From NCBI GenBank assembly GCA_034509495.1, contig CM067504.1:38125424-38189423 (forward strand): a stretch of DNA of 64,000 nucleotides, given 5' to 3'. The notes beneath the pieces are model-generated. The model saw only the letters and a list, made by a program, of their open reading frames with translations. It did not search any database and had not been told where the DNA came from. This document shows, in pieces, positions 1 through 14,994 of the stretch. Position numbers and translations under genes: made by a program. The DNA is from Acestrorhynchus altus (Eukaryota; Chordata; Actinopteri; Characiformes; Acestrorhynchidae). Each line of letters begins with the position of its first letter. Positions within the stretch are counted from its first letter, which is position 1.

Positions 1-410
1 TAATCCAAACTTAAATTATTCGGGCATGGTCACAGAAGAACCTCATACCAACTGTGAAGCATGGTGGTGGAAGTGTTATGGTTTGGAGCTGCTTTGCTGC
101 TGCAGGGTCTGGAGATCTCTCCATCATAGAAACCAATATGAGATTTTATTGTATCAGAGGGGGCGTGAGGAGAAGGAAAGAGCGTCTGTACAAAGACTGA
201 CACTGAAACATCACATAGCAGAGAGAATTCTGCATGGAGGAGTGGGAACATCTTTCTGTCAGTCGATGTCAGAGACAGTAGATGGTTATAGGAAACATCT
301 AATTGACATTATTTCTGCCAAAAGAGGAAATATACCAACTATTTGGGTATAGGGTGTCCTAATATTTTCCTCACAAGAAAGTAAAAGGTGCTTTATATAG
401 TTTGCCACAA
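1..410 (+). mobile_element. Tc1/mariner-like transposase remnant, cut by window edge
   Basis: One frame reads PTVKHGGGSVMVWSCFAAAG, the conserved DDE core of Tc1-like transposases, with stops and shifts downstream. The 3' end (about 350-410) resembles the termini of copies at 25.6 kb and 43.0-43.8 kb. Inactive. Confidence 0.8.
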
Positions 411-841
411 TAAAACAACCCAAGCAGTGTTCTAGCTATCATTTATTTGCTTATAAAACCAAAATGGTGCAGAGCTGGTTCAGTGATGTTTTTGTATGCA
501 GCGTGTAGGAAGAGATACAAAAAAGTGTACAATATTTAAACATCACTTTCATTATTACAGAAGGGTCAAAATAATGACATTCTCAAATATCTGCGCCAAG
601 TATCGTCAAAAAATACAAAAAAGAAAAATAAAAAAGGAGAGGAACAATATTTTCAATATGCTTCCATTAAGACAACACTACCTGAAAGAGAAGTAGAGGG
701 ACTCTAGTCCCAGAAGATTTGTCTGAATTACAGAGTAGCGACCCCACAGCTCAACTTCCACAGACATGGCACATCGTTTTATGTCGCAAAATGGTCAAAA
801 GGCACCACACAATACAACTCACTCACAAGGAGATTTTGCCA

Positions 842-842
<1 letters not shown>

Positions 843-886
<44 letters not shown>
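843..886. repeat. (CA)n microsatellite
   Basis: Uninterrupted dinucleotide run of about 44 bp. Confidence 0.97.
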
Positions 887-890
<4 letters not shown>

Positions 891-3125
891 GCGTACTTAC
901 AAATGTTGTCACCAACAGACTTTTAAGGCGAATGTCATGTGCAAACTACAGAAAATTGTGATCGAAATGCGCTATCCTCTACATAGGCTCTCCTAATAGA
1001 ATGTGCTTCTGTTCTCCTCTAGGCTTTGTTCTTGTGTTTTATTTGATGTTTGAGATGTGTCCTGCTCCACAAAGGGCGCTTGCATTAACAAGGGGGAGGA
1101 TTTCACAAAGCAGGATCTCAGGATGTCTCGGTAAGCTAGATAACTTAAGCCAAAATTTGAGGCATGTTCCTTTGGAGATGTCCTCAGCTTCGTCCTGCTG
1201 GACTTGGGATGGGTAATTCAATATGTGATCAATATCATGAAAAATTATACGACAGCATGTGTTTCTGAGCATATTGTGAGCATCGTCAGCATTTTACGGA
1301 ACGAAATATCTGTTTCATAAAAATAGATTTGACCAATTATAGACAATCTGTAAACAACAACAATTACAACGACAATTACATCATCATTACACAATGACAC
1401 AGCAGAGGGAGTGTAGTATGGTGAGATTTGATGTGAGCGATGATGTGCTGCAGTCAAAGGTATGAAGCCAAAGGTCAATATGTCACTGTGTAACACAACC
1501 TCGAGTGTGCTGTTGCGATTTTAGACAACGAAGGAACAAGAACTGATTAACAACATTTATTTACACTCCTCAAATAAAAAGAGCTCAGATCAGTAAGTGC
1601 TGAGAAAGAGAAATGCAGGCCTCTGTTGCCTACCTTCTGGACCAGTTTCTCTTTGTTTTTGGCTGCTTTAACTATGGTTTGGTGAAACACTGCTCTCTTC
1701 ATGATTCTCACATAGACAGCATTATTAGGGGTCATATTCACAGCATATCAACACTGCAAGAGTTAAATTGCTGTGTACATTTACTTTTTAGAACTACAAA
1801 AGGGTTCTACTGGTTTAACAGATCCCACAGCTGAATCATGGATCGGTTTGTTTGAGTAAGACTGTAATTATAGCTTCCAGTTTAAAAGTATTTTATTACT
1901 GTTTTGTTTGAATAAGTAACTTTTACTTTGACACGTTATGTAAATCTAACTGTATTATGTAGTTTAGTGACTTTTTTTGACTCAGTCCGATTGTGATGTA
2001 GCGGTTGAGCGATTAACTCTCTCTTGTGCTTTTTTTTATGTTATCTTTCATTTTTTTTACATATTAAAAGTTAATTTCTCCTTTTAACACTCAGCCCATG
2101 TCCATATGAGACTCCTACACCCCACACTAATGTCTCCCGACCTCCAGTACAGTGTTTACAATACCATAGAAACATCTAGTCTACTGACGTTTTAAGGACT
2201 TCCACTTACAAACTCTACCTACTTTCTCATATTCACTTGATGTTTTGATGTAGTAAAGGTATTCTAAACTTGAAAATGGTCTAAAAATATTCTAAGACTG
2301 TATTCCTCACTGTGTGTGTGGGGGGGGGGATCTATGTTACACCATTACTGGTAAAGACAATGAAACCCTTTCAGATACCATACGAAGCATTTTTAGTAAT
2401 ATATCTACAAACAGATTTTCAACTATGTTTTTAAAGGGAAAAAACAGTGGCTTTTTAGCGCCGCCTCCTTTCTCTGCACTCTTCGGGGTTCTGGGGGAGT
2501 GGTCACTGGTTGTAATGACCCTCGGCCACAATCACCACCACGGATTAGTATGCTCACTACAGTCCTCATGAACACCAGGCCCCGGATCACTCGTGCAAAG
2601 TCATTACTCAAAACTGTTCTGGAGGCAGCGCTACCCCTGAGGCAGACCAAATGCGATTGGTTCAGAGAATAACCAAATAAAAATTGTTTTAGAAACTATC
2701 TGGAAAGCTACCCAAGTAGCTTTTAAGGCAATATTTGTCTTTGATTGCCTCTTTGTTAGCTAGTTATATAAGTAATGTTGTGCAGACAGGCTGTCAAGAA
2801 TGATAACTTAGCTACTAAACATGAGCATTAAAGTTACGATTACATGATGAAATTGAAGAAGTGCCTCTTAGTGTGACACTATTGCATAAAAAACGTCAGG
2901 GTATTCTCCATGTTGGCATGCAGTTGAGATTGGATAGAAGCTGTGACACCCTGCCTTAGTTTTCCATGCAGTTTCAAAGAAACCAACACTATATAAATAT
3001 GATTCCTTTAAAACAACAAATCTCAAATTTTACACTGTTTTTGCAATGCATCCACATGTACAGCTCATGAGCAGAAAACTAGTTATTGTCTGAACCAATT
3101 GCATTTGTTCTCCTTCAGAGGCAGC

Positions 3126-3160
3126 ACTACCTCTACCTCTACCTCTACCTCTACCTCTAC
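3126..3160. repeat. (CTCTAC)n hexamer array
   Basis: About six copies of a CTCTAC hexamer. Confidence 0.95.
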
Positions 3161-3570
3161 AAAAGCCCTCTTACCACCCCACCCCCAGGTCACGTAAGGT
3201 CATGTAATTAACCCTACCACTATTTTCTGAGCTTTTTTTGGGTATTACTCCCTCGTTTCAATTGATGTCAGGATGTGGCATTATATATTATAGTTCTTCA
3301 GAGCAGCCTTCATCCTTTTAATTTACAGATTCAGTCAAAGTGCTGTATTGGGATATGATAGCACTCACAGTCTACCTCCCTGTTAGTCACAGAGTACAGT
3401 CAGAAATAACTGTGGCATAATGTTTACATACTGGCAGGAATTCGTGCAAAATATCCCATTATTCCATTATTTTTATCATTTACTTTTTTTTACCAGTTGG
3501 TGATTTTATCCGTCATGTTTTTCAAAGGTAATTTAATTTTGCAAATATTGAATATAAAAGCAACTCACAC

Positions 3571-3659
3571 ACTCACTCACTCACTCACTCACTCACTCAC
3601 TCACTCACTCACTCCCTCCCTCCCTCCCTCACTCACTCACTCACTCACTCACTCACTCA
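3571..3659. repeat. (ACTC)n array with internal (CCTC)n variant block
   Basis: Tetramer array in which the middle repeats have changed to CCTC. Confidence 0.95.
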
Positions 3660-4048
3660 GTCATGTTAATAAGATTGTCCACGAGGTCACTGTTAGTATT
3701 CAAACAGCTTTGTTGCTTTGTATCAATGACACTGCGTGTCCTTGTGTTAAATGTGGCTCTAACGTTCTGCTGGTGCATTTTGCCCATTCCATCCTTTTCA
3801 GAACTCTCTGAAAAACTAAACTGAATTGTTAAACACATCACATCATGAAAATATCCTCGGGTAACCTGATCTGATATTTTTGCCATATCGACTATCCTTG
3901 CTTGTCATTGCTTGTGGCTTAAGTTATCTGATGAACTGAGAAACCTTTGTGAAATACCCCCCTGAATGTTTCTTGCTGCTGTAGTTCTCGTTGTTTTCAC
4001 AGGCTTATCTTCAGCTTTCTCCGCAGGATGATGGACCACTTAAGAAAT

Positions 4049-4289
4049 TCAGTTCCTGTAGTTTTTGCGTCCTTCTCCCTCCTTAAGGAAAGTCCATATG
4101 AGTGTGTTGACGATGTCAGGCTGGTCCTGCTGCAGCCAGTGGCTGGCTCCGGAGATGATGTTGAGACGGAAGTGGTTTCGGATGTAGAGGCGGCAGGCCT
4201 CAGCCATGTCCTGCTCCATAAATGCATCTCTCTCCCCCCACAGCAGCAGGACGGGCGAGCGTACTTCACTCTGACTGAGAGGGAGGAAA
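4049..4289 (-). CDS. ephx4: ephx4 coding exon 7 (last)
   Basis: The exon starts with the acceptor TCCACAG at phase 2, giving SFLPLSQSEVRSPVLLLWGE, RDAFMEQDMAE and then SGASHWLQQDQPDIVNTLIW with TFLKEGEGRKNYRN before TGA at 4051-4049. It carries the acid Asp (RDAF) and the catalytic His (ASHW). No confident poly(A) site was picked downstream. Confidence 0.95.
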
Positions 4290-7200
4290 CTGTGGAGATG
4301 CACCAAAGTAATAATCACTACATTTCCTTCTAGCATTACTGAAAATAACATTTTTCATTATCATCCCCTTGGCTGTTCTCTTTCCTTCAACAACACATAG
4401 ACACACACCCACACACATGCACACACACACACACACCCACAAACACACTCTGTCCTGCCTTGAGACATTAAGAAGGGCTGGTTTAGGAGCAGATGGAGGG
4501 CCAGCCAAGCATACACCACTCACATGCTCACAACACGGCCTCAGCCTGCACACTAATACACAAGATTCACACTGCGGTGAACGCAGCATGGGTCTCTGAA
4601 GACCTTACAGTGGACATCTTACAGTCCCTGGAAAAGACATTCTTCCCACACACTTAAAAATAAAGGTTCTTTGAATAAAGCTACAGATGAACAATGTTAT
4701 TTTCCACATAGAACCATGTTTGTAATTGTTTCATTTGCGATGCCGTAGAAGAACTACTTTGGTTGATGTGAAGAATCTTATAAGTCTAATAAATCACAAT
4801 TAGTTTTAAGAATATTACTACTGATCCTGCATAATCTGCATCCATCCAATCCTATCATTTCTGAGAATTCATTTTAAGGAAAACCTTTTCCCTTATTACT
4901 TCAGTTAGAAGAGGCATTTGGTGTTTCGAGGTCATTGCAATATTCATACTATTTTCCGAAACAAGCACATCTGATTCACTTCACCTGTTAATTATCAGGT
5001 GCACTTGTTATGATGGAGCAGGGAAATCAGCAAACTGTGGACTCCAGTGTAAGAGTTCATTTGTATTATAATTTGTATGCAAAATTTCATTCAAAACCTC
5101 AGGCTTAATATTCATTACATGTAAAGTGAGATGATTTTTTTATTGTTGATCAGGATGGCTTGTATCTCATGAAAATCAGAAATAACACAATCTTGCAAAG
5201 CTCAAAATATATCACTTTAAATGTAATGAAAATAAAATAAAATATATGACAGTTAATTGTTGTGAATTTTATGAACAAAGAAAAAAACATACATCAAATG
5301 AAGTCTTTTAGAAACCTCTAGACCCTTAAAAAGTTCTTCACCACCACACATCTCTATTATAAACCTGTATGAATCCAAAAGCGGTTCTTCTATAGCATCA
5401 CTCAAAGAACCATTTGAGGAGCCTTGATTTTTAACAATGAGTGTCTGCTTTGCTGCGTGAATTGATTTCAGAATTTATTTATTGCACTAGATGGCAGCAC
5501 TCTCTCGTCTCCAGTTTCAGGAGCCCGAGGCCGGAAACAAACCCTATACAAGTACGCAGATGCAAATGTGAACTCCTGACCAAACCAAGGGCATTGTTCC
5601 ATTACAAAACCCATTGTTGTTCTTCTGTTTCATTGTGGGGGTTATAATCCTCAGGAATCAAGCGGGGAACAGTACTTGTTACGTAAACAAGAAGAAAAAG
5701 ACTAAACAGAAGGTTTAATTCTCGCCACTGCTTTGCCCAGAGGATGGACATTTCACCGCTTATCTAATTCACACATGGCTCAGCCTCACTTCTGCACGTC
5801 CTTTTGTGATGTTCACAATGCGGTTGTGTAAACACTTGCATTTTGACACATTTTGCAGTGCATGTAACCGATCCACAGTGTCCGCACTCAGGTTCAGTGT
5901 TTGGGTTTGTTCCGGGCCTTATACTCTACCTACTACTATGCCTGAAATCAGCCTGACACCACTGTGCAGGTAAAGCTCACCTGAAGACATTTCTGAAGTA
6001 GTTAAGTGCAGCAGTGAGGGCTCCAGGCTGGGACAGGGCGTACAGGTAGGCCTCCAGCTCCTCTGTGGTCAGCCAGCGGCCCTTCCGTCCAATCCCTGTG
6101 CTCCGGCTGGTAAACAAACTCTTCAGTGCCTGCAGATCCAGACCATGAAGAATTATAATAATAGCAGTATAGGATGTGCCATGTATCACCCCCCCCCCCA
6201 CACACACACACACACCCCGGAAATGACTGGAAATGTGATCAGATCTTAACCATCACCAATCCTGGAATTAGATAAAAAGAACCCAATTAAACAAATGACA
6301 CAAAACATGAAAAAGTATTATTTGAGGAAACTGAGCATTAAAAATCTTGGTTTTTGGGAAGAGTATGAGAACCCTCATTTTCTGAAACCCTACTTTTACA
6401 TTTCTGGTAACTGGTGATGGATCCTGAACAATGGCTGGGAGCAATTTGGCCCAGTTTTTCAAACTGGAGCACTTTACTCTTCTTCCTCATTTGTTATTTG
6501 AGCTATATTTGTTATTTGGATACTTTTACTCAAGCAATAAATGTTAAACTTCAATACAGAAATTGGAGTGGGTTTGTGAGATTTCTCTGGACAGCGTATG
6601 CAGCACCTTTTAAAACTGCTTTACCAAAGTTAACAGACAAAGAAAATATAAACCTGTATAAAACAAAGAGAACCTAGTTGAGTCACAAATAAATATGTTT
6701 TGAAATTCATTTAAAAACCTAAATAATTCATGCATATACACATGTAATAATCAAATAATAATAACAATAATAATAATAACAATTTTCTTAAGAAAAAACA
6801 TTAAAAACTAAAACATTGCTATTAAACATTTATTTTAATGTTTAATAAACCTTAATGTTTGTTCTAATGGTATTTAATTACTTTATGACTTTGCACAGTA
6901 ATGGAAATGAGACTGTGAATGCCAGGAACTGCTGGAAGATCATTCCAGTCACGAATCATTCAGACAGACAGACAGAGATAAAGAGAAACATTCTGTTCTC
7001 CCCTTCTGCCCAGTCACGGCCGGTTTTACTGCAGCACCAACCATCAGCTCTGCTGTGTCACTGTTTTCGCTCACATTAGGCACCTGGAGCTACTCGACTG
7101 TCAGCTAATAAACTAGTGTCAGCACCTGCCAGGACAAACTGCAGCTGACGGCATGAGTGCAGGGGTACGCAGTAAACAAGCATTTCTAATAGATACCTTC

Positions 7201-7915
7201 AGCTTGCTCTTGCACCATAACACCGAGTTGGGAGTTTGGCTTCAACTGAGTGATGTTTGTGAGCTGCCTTGCATGAACAGCTCGTTTAAGGTCAGTCCAC
7301 AATATTCCTATTGAAATATGTTACATAACTTAAAAGTCTGGCCTAAATGTCTTCAAAATGTTGAATTTGTTTTTGCACATGACGTTATAAAGCCCTTTTG
7401 GTTAAGCTTCAGGCAAAGCAGCCCCAATCCATCACAATGCCACGCCCATGCTTAACAGATGGAATCAAATTCTTTAGTTGGAATGTTGTCAAACATAATG
7501 CTTGTCACCTCAAACCAAAATGTGTTTTTGTTCTTCCAGTAAATTACTGGCTTATTCATGTGGCCTTGAGCAAACTTCACATGGGCAGCAGTGTTTTTGT
7601 AGACAGAAGTGGCTCCGTCCTTCATATTCTGACACGCACAGTGTTTGTCTGATATTGAACACTGGAATTACTCAAAGCAAGACATTATTAAACAGTACCT
7701 TGGTGCAGTTTGTGACATTATTATACGACACTTTTAGTGTTGGATCATTTTGCTCAAAAATAAAACTATAGTTAAAATTTATACAATCCATACATAATAT
7801 AGCCTAATTTATTTACTTGGGTTCTGTTTATCCACATATATGTAGCTAAAGGGATTAGTTGAATATCTAATTACATTTCAGGTGAAACAGATGCATACAA
7901 AAGAAAACCATCAAA

Positions 7916-7985
<70 letters not shown>

Positions 7986-9735
7986 ATGCCCACCTTAAAG
8001 TCATTGATGGAAAGTATAAGCTCTGGGGAAGCAGAAGTGGAAGAAAAAGTAACTGCACTTGAGCATCTGACTTGGGTGACTACATACAATCTGGGCAAAA
8101 GAAAAAGGGAGAGAGAGAGAAGAGAAGAGAAGAGAAGAGAGTAGAAGAGAAGAGAAGAGAAGAGAAGAGAAGAGAAGAGAAGAGAAGAGAAGAGAAGAGA
8201 ATTGCTGAGAGGAGAAAAGATGCATAGAGAAGAGAAGAGAAGAGAAGAGAAGAGAATTACAGAGGAGAAAAGATGCATAGAGAAGAGAAGAGAAGAGAAG
8301 AGAAGAGAAGAGAAGAGAAGAGAAGAGAAGAGAAGAGAAGAGAAGAGAAGAGAAGAGAAGAAAGGAGAATTTATGATTTATTCCCAGCAGCTTCAATGTG
8401 ACATTGTGAGTGGACCACGTAATCTCCTGCATCTACACCCAAAGTGTTCCAGTAATTACCTCCTCCTTCATCTCCTCCTCAAGGCAGAGGAGTAGTGGCC
8501 AGATGGAAGACGCTGTCCTGAGACAGCAGCGCTCTTGGGATTCAGTAAAAATGCTTCAATCTGAAGGACGCTAATCGTGCTTATACATCCAATATCCAGA
8601 ATGGGCTTCCAAAGTTTTAAAAAAGAAAGATTATAAATATTAAATTTATACCCCAGAAAGCTGCCAATTTGCCAGGAAGTGTGTGAGCAAACTTCAGAAA
8701 CATGTCTCAGCTGAATTAGTGCATTTGGGGAGAAATAAAACTAAGCCGGATTAGATTTTTCTTTTAATATGACGTGATGGGAGCTGTCAGAGCAGAGCTT
8801 ACCGGCGAACACACACGGATGAGGGCTGTTCAGCACTACCAGCTTCATCACCATCTCAGGGTAATGAATAGCAAAAAGCCATGCAATGATCCCTCCCCAG
8901 TCATGGCCCACAAGGAAACATCTGTTGTATCCTGGAGAGAGATTTAGAGAGGCAGTATATGAGCATGGCATTTGATTACATTGGCATGTGACTCTCAGTG
9001 ACTGGCACAAACCTATTTTCACAAGCCTGTCACTGTATAAAAATCCATATCCATCCCACACATATACTGGTACAAATGTATGATTCTACAAATTAGGTTG
9101 CATGAAACCAGTGGAAACAGACATTTATCTTTATTATAACTGATGTATCGCTGGTGTCACACAAAAATATGTCTCCCAAATGTCAGCTTAACAGAAAGAG
9201 GAAAACCCTTTCATTTTCAGTTCCAGTGCAAGACAAGGTCAAAGGAACATTCCATTTATCATGAAATTCTGACACAACACAAACAACAACTGCCAGATTC
9301 ACATTATGTCAACAAGTGAAAAACATCCAAAATAGAGATGCAAGGTTTTAACATGGCAAGTGATTTCAATCTGGCCCCAGATCAGATACAACGCATGCAT
9401 TTCTGCACTGGTCTCATTATGTGGAACTGGAGCTTCCAGTGTGCTGCTCTCTGATGCTCACTGTATGAAAGAAGCTCACTGCTGCCTTTGTCGTTAGATG
9501 CACTGGGAGTGGAACTGTGGAAATGATTATTGATTCGTTCACCAGATAAACAATAAGAGCAGCGGCATTGTCTGCCTCTTTCAATGAGCCCTAAACCTTA
9601 TGACATGAACATGGCTGGGAGACCATCCAACCCCCGGGTCGAACGAACCCCCTGAGCTCCGGGACTCAGCAAATTCAGATGCACTGAATCCTCATGAATT
9701 GAAAATCTACAAAATCTCAACTTTGTTTCATCAAA

Positions 9736-9776
<41 letters not shown>

Positions 9777-10766
9777 AGGACCACTCTATGGCACTAATGA
9801 GCCATTTTCACAGTGTGCCAAGTGGAATTTGAGTGTGATTTTGAGAGCACTATCGTCCACAATTCACAAACAGACCCTCTTCTTGGTTTCATTTATAATG
9901 CAATATCTGGGTCAGTAATATCATTAGTCCTGCCCTCTCTCTGATCAGTCAGAGTCTATATGCAGGCTGAGCGTGTACACGTGGACAGAGCAGTAAACAT
10001 GCACTGGAAGCTTCTTTGGCATTTAAACTGGGATTTAATTCAGTTGAAAACAAGTGAATATTAGTTGTTTTCTGATGGAGCACTCGCTGGTAATTCATCA
10101 CACAATGATGAGACCCTGTTTGTCACGATATGTGTATTACATCTGTAGGTCACTCTGATCCTGAGTTAGCGCGGATCTTGGGTTCTAAGGGTTAACCCTC
10201 TTTTGTATATGCAGGATTTCGGTTTAAAGGTAGAGACAACAGTGTTATAATTTCACAGTAACTCAGTTCTATGTAACGAACTCTCGTTATTCAACCACGT
10301 CAAGATAAAAACGGTTATATGAAGCACTGCCAGAAGAATCTCTTTTGAATTGCCCGAAGAGCCTTTCAAATGAATGGTTTGAATCAATCTGAAAGGTTCT
10401 TGGGGGGCCGCTGAGTGGCACAACCATCTAAAGCCTGTTTCACATATCCTACGTCTGCATGGTGCGAGCGAAGCAAAACCTCTTGCTTTTCATTCCAGCA
10501 CCCACGTTAGCAGGTTACAGCAATCACACAGCCTGTCTAAGCAGAGCAGCAGTGCATCTCAGCAGTGGAATCTAGAGTACAGGCAATGTTAGTGACATAA
10601 GTTACACCAATCAACCATAACAATGTGACCATCCTTGTTTCTACACTCGACATGCATTTCATCAGCTCCTCTGATCAAACAGGAGCACTTTGTAGTTCTA
10701 AAATTACAGACTGTAGACTGAGGTGGTCATAATGTTAGGGCCGGTAGGTGTATTTCAGGATATAAA

Positions 10767-10827
<61 letters not shown>

Positions 10828-10955
10828 CATATGGCACGTACGTACAATATACTGACCAAATATATATGTCTCTGCATGCACGTGAGTGAACCAGTGCAAT
10901 TATAAACCGCATTACAGTCACTGAGGCGAAATAGGTCTGATATTATTTTAACATA

Positions 10956-11043
<88 letters not shown>

Positions 11044-11337
11044 CTCCAGATTCCTGTCCAGTGAAAAAGCAGACAGTGATGTGGAGGCTGTAAGTGGTGG
11101 GTCAGTAACATCCAGTTACTGTGATTATGCCCTTCAGTAGCTCCATATGGTTCGTTCTCTCAACACACAAGTACACACACGTACACGGCCTCATCCAACT
11201 CACACTGACATGTGCTGACAGTATGCTCCATTAATTTAAACAACATAGACTTTTATATCATTATTTAAACACACACACACACACACACACATACACACAC
11301 ACACACACACACACATATGTATATGTATATTTATATT

Positions 11338-11400
<63 letters not shown>

Positions 11401-14400
11401 ACAATGGTCACAGAAATAACTAGAATCTGAATGTATATTACATGTTAAAGTTATTTATTAGGCATAAATAAGTCATTATCGTTAATAAGTCATTATTGTT
11501 GTTTGCCAAGCTCTTTCCCTGCAGCGGTGCTAAACCAAAAAAATTTACAATTTACAGATTTCCTGCTCAGACACACCTGATTCAGCTCATCCGCTAATTA
11601 TAAAGCCCTTCATTAAATGAATTAATTGTGTTAGAGCATGAAAATCAGTAAACAGTGCACTGCAGGGGGGACCTCGGGGCTGTGACTGGGAAACACTAAT
11701 AGTTCACTAATAGAATTAACAGCATGTCACTTAGTTTCTCTATGAATAGTATAAAAATAACTAAACTGGATTTACAATGCATTTAGTGCCTGGTTAGGGC
11801 TGGGCGATATGAATAAAAGCATATTTCAATATGCTTTAAAGGAATATCAGTATTTAATGCTAACGGCAGAAACACAGCATGCTGTAAATTTAATAAATAA
11901 CTATTTCTACACCAACAACCCAGTTTAGTAATTAAATCATAAACAGATGGTAATCTGCATAATAGATGCAATATGGCCATTTTCTATATCTTCAATTCTT
12001 ATGGTATAGAGATTTAATGTGCTGTAAACATCAATACCATAAATATCGAAGATATAAAAATGGCTACATTGCAAAATCTCCAAATCTAAACTGCCTCATA
12101 TGAAACCCAAACAAAAATTAAAAATCTGAACTGCCTCATGCCCCCCCCCAACCCCCCCAATCGAAAATCTGAACAATCTCATGTTCAAACTCCAAAGAAA
12201 ATCCAAAACCCTTCCCTGCCTCATATAAAACTCAAACAAATAAAAAGTCTGTACTGAAAATATTAACTTTAGAAATGAAAACTTTGTCAAATCTTTATAT
12301 TAAATGCCATCCATAATGCCCAGCACTACATTCAATACTTTACAGTGAGGGTGTGTGTATGCAGTGTTCAATGCTTAATGATGACACAGGCACAGTAGGT
12401 CAAGGTGGAGCTATCAGCAGTTGGAGACAGGTATTTAGATGTCAAAGAGCAGAAACATGGCAGCAGGACAGCATCATGAATCCGAATCGCGCACGTCACT
12501 GATGGTTTATGGTTATGGTTACTGCAGTGACCCTGTCATATCCAACTTCTCATTAGAGATCCATTCAGAGACTTTCTTTGCCAACTCTTTACTGTAGGGC
12601 AGCATTCATGAGGCTACATGACACCAAAATAAGCCTTTCATGAACACTCACATAAGCCTATACAGTGTCCAAAATCATCCCAGAGCGTTATGACAAATGA
12701 TGTTTGATTAAGCCTGATTGAGCCTTTATGATTATATGCTCATATTTATGTTTCTATTAGTTATGAAATGCTTATGCAGGCAATGCTTCCAATATTCACA
12801 GTTTTCTTGGGGTGATGTTCGCTTTGGTCCAGCTCAGAAAATCAGTGAGAAATGCTTGAGAAATGGCAGCCCTGTGTGTAGGTGTCATGCAGCTTTATGA
12901 CAGCTACCCTACCGGATTATCCTTTATTCTTTAGTACAGAACAATACCAAAGCTGATCTCAGTCCGATTTAAGGTGAGCATCTGATTCGATATATTGCAA
13001 TATATTGTGATACTGTTAGCAAGGTGATATATTGCAATATTTTACTCCCTAGGTTTACTCCCTAGATTTTGCTGGATGTTTTGACATTTTCGTGTAAAAA
13101 TTACAAATTACTAGGAGACAGTCACACATGCCAGATATTATTATTTTTCAAAGGTCCTTGGCTAGACTACTGTGACTTCATTTAAGGTTTAAATATAGAA
13201 TTTAGATTTCTGTATGAATTTAACCATGTTTGTAAACCATGGAGTTTGTCAAAATGCACCCAAATAATTCTTGGAACATGAGAAACTAGTTTTTGGACTG
13301 AATGCCAAGTGTCATGTCTGCAGCAGGAACTGGTAGACTAGTTGGGATTGAGGGAAAGATGACTGCAGTGATGCAAAGAAACATCACCGATGATAACCTG
13401 CTCCAGACCTTTCAGCAGGACTATGTCCCTAAGCACACAGCCAAGATGACAAAGAAGTGGCTTAAGGACATCTCTGTGAATGTCCTTTAGTGGCCCAGCC
13501 AGGGGCCATACTTGAACCTGATTGAACATCTTTGGAGATATCTAAAAATGTCTGTGAACCAATGCTCCCCATCCAATCTGAGAGCTTGAGAGGTTCTGCA
13601 AAAAGAATGTGAAACTTCCCAAAAACAGGTGGAGCTTGTAGCATCAGACTCAGAAAATGTTGCAAGTAATTGCAGCCAAAGGTGCTTCAACAAACTGTTG
13701 AGCAAAGGCTGTGAATACTTATATACATGTTAATTTTTTATGTTTTATTTTATTTTTTATTGTAACCATTTCAAACTATATTTTCTCACTTTGTCATCAA
13801 AATTAATTACAAAATGTATTAAACAAAATGTGCAAAAAGCTGTGAATAGTCTCTGGATGCACTGTATATGCATTATGGACATTTAATGTAGAGTAAATAA
13901 ATATTAAAATAGCATTTTAAAGGTGGAGAGTTAAATAATAATAATAAAAAAAAAACAGACACGGCTGCTGTTTGATATTTGCATTAAAGGGTTAAACATT
14001 TGAGGTTGAGATACATTAATTTGACCTGTTATTCTCTACAAAAGCAATAAACATCTGCTTATATCCTGTTGATTAACACTGACGCTCACCTACCTCATCT
14101 CATTCATAGCTGTGTGAGCTCAAGGTCATATGACTAAAAGAGAACATCACGATGCAGAGGGGACTGCTTATCATGAATTACCCTTCATCACTGCAGAAAC
14201 ATTTATCAGCATCTCCAAATGAATTTGGATTTGGAATGGAAATATGAGGTTAAAGAGAGCGAGAGACAGGGAGAAACAGAGACAGTGAGATAAGGCAGCT
14301 ACTCTGCTCACCCAGATACTCCACAATGTCCTTGACGTCAGTGACGAGGTAGTCCAGCCGGTAGCACTCAGTGGAGGGGGGCAGGTCAGACTCCCCATAG

Positions 14401-14897
14401 CCTCGCATATCCACAGCAACTACACGGAACTCACTCTTAAACTCCCTCAGCTGATGCCTCCACGAGAACCTAAGGGGGGCACAGATCATTTTTAGTCAGG
14501 ATCAGTTTCTTCTGCTTACAGAGTGGAGCTGTTACTATATAGACAAAACACCAGTATTGCTATATATATTATGGTAAAATATTACAACTGTAATAACCAT
14601 TATCATCATGATTAATAAACAAGGTTTAAGGTTGAGGTTGCACAGTGTGGATGGTCTGTTTATTACGAATGCATGACATGTTTTTCAGGACTGATATTCC
14701 AAATACATCTCAATAAACAGTATAAATCAGATCTCTAAATAATCCCAAGATATGTAACTGTGATCAATCTCTGATGTTCCTGGTGAGGGACTGTGTCTTC
14801 TCCCTCGACAATCTTGACTGAGGTGTCTTTGAGCGAGACACTTAGTGCTTAGTGGCTGCCCATTGTTCTTGTTCACTAGTGAGTGCATGCGTGCATG

Positions 14898-14994
<97 letters not shown>

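Larger units (their letters stand above)
411..4048. other. DNA downstream of ephx4, no gene seen
   Basis: Apart from the microsatellites listed, AT-rich sequence with only short shadow frames. Part of it may be the ephx4 3' untranslated region. Confidence 0.6.

Noticed and set aside
7871..8432. Long minus-strand frames rich in Leu and Ser
   Set aside because: They translate the (CT)n and (TCTCT)n arrays. Only the short part at 7994-8079 belongs to ephx4.
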